62,681 nt of DNA, from assembly GCA_944319795.1 (NCBI GenBank), contig CALUFA010000014.1:1-62681 (forward strand), given 5' to 3'. This stretch comes from an uncultured Prevotella sp. (GTDB lineage Bacteria; Bacteroidota; Bacteroidia; Bacteroidales; Bacteroidaceae). Below the pieces are notes generated by a model that worked only from the letters and a program-made list of their open reading frames with translations, made no database searches and had not been told where the DNA came from. Shown one piece after another: positions 61,264 to 62,681 of the stretch; position 1 is the stretch's first letter, and every line of letters starts with the position of its first letter. A program made the position numbers and the translations under genes.

Positions 61264-62681
<1,418 letters not shown>

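Overview
The window is a piece of a GC-rich Bacteroidales chromosome, most likely from a gut Muribaculaceae/Prevotella-like lineage. This rests on the families present: ATP-type PckA, the large two-domain IspG, DUF6377 and TPR-AraC sensors, GH97, DUF5053, a DUF3108 protein, and secreted proteins ending in a short '-DGRRL...G.NIV.MSDGT' tail. It also rests on the promoters, which follow the Bacteroidetes pattern TTTG-N19-TAnnTTTG. No rRNA or tRNA gene was seen.

Layout. 1-4.5 kb: a tiny transcription unit (24-codon peptide), a secreted beta-rich protein, pckA, upp and a DUF5053 protein. 4.6-10.7 kb: glutamate synthase gltB-gltD. 11-12.1 kb: a secreted protein gene with a frameshift behind its signal peptide. 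12.8-19.6 kb: envelope glycolipid block (MsbA-like exporter, LpxL-like acyltransferase, GT4; on the other strand a flippase and GT2). 19.9-26.2 kb: two secreted proteins flanking a membrane TPR-AraC regulator, with matching promoters. 26.5-39.1 kb: ispG, purE, a PAP2 protein, rpoN, miaB, a class A beta-lactamase, DUF3108, a Big_5-type lipoprotein and a GH3-like enzyme. 39.2-48.7 kb: a hypothetical, rubredoxin, GT9, pdxB, acpP-fabF-rnc, a HAD phosphatase, a C1 peptidase and a small membrane protein. 48.9-62.7 kb: histidine phosphatase, U32 peptidase, sufE, TrmH-type methylase, MarC, a beta-barrel, a NarL/UhpA two-component pair, DUF6377 regulator and the start of a GH97 alpha-glucosidase.

The outstanding feature is the space between genes. 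It is packed with at least eight families of short degenerate tandem repeats (many 7, 8 or 15 nt units) arranged as long, often nested, inverted repeats, plus a palindromic MITE-like element (core ATTCCGGG-N6-CCCGGAAT) present in seven full copies and one partial. These repeats regularly begin at or contain the stop codon of the gene before them. In two genes (miaB and the sensor kinase) they lie inside the coding sequence in frame, lengthening the protein by roughly 33 and 137 residues. Two copies of the palindromic element are flanked by direct repeats that look like target duplications. I read this as an actively spreading intergenic repeat system that also remodels proteins, comparable in kind to the palindromic elements known in Rickettsia genes.

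Other points of note are a shared operator-like dyad in front of the two secreted proteins beside the TPR-AraC regulator; a 12-G tract at the -33 position of two divergent promoters; a promoter-hairpin-terminator leader before the U32 peptidase; and several genes whose promoter predicts a leaderless mRNA.
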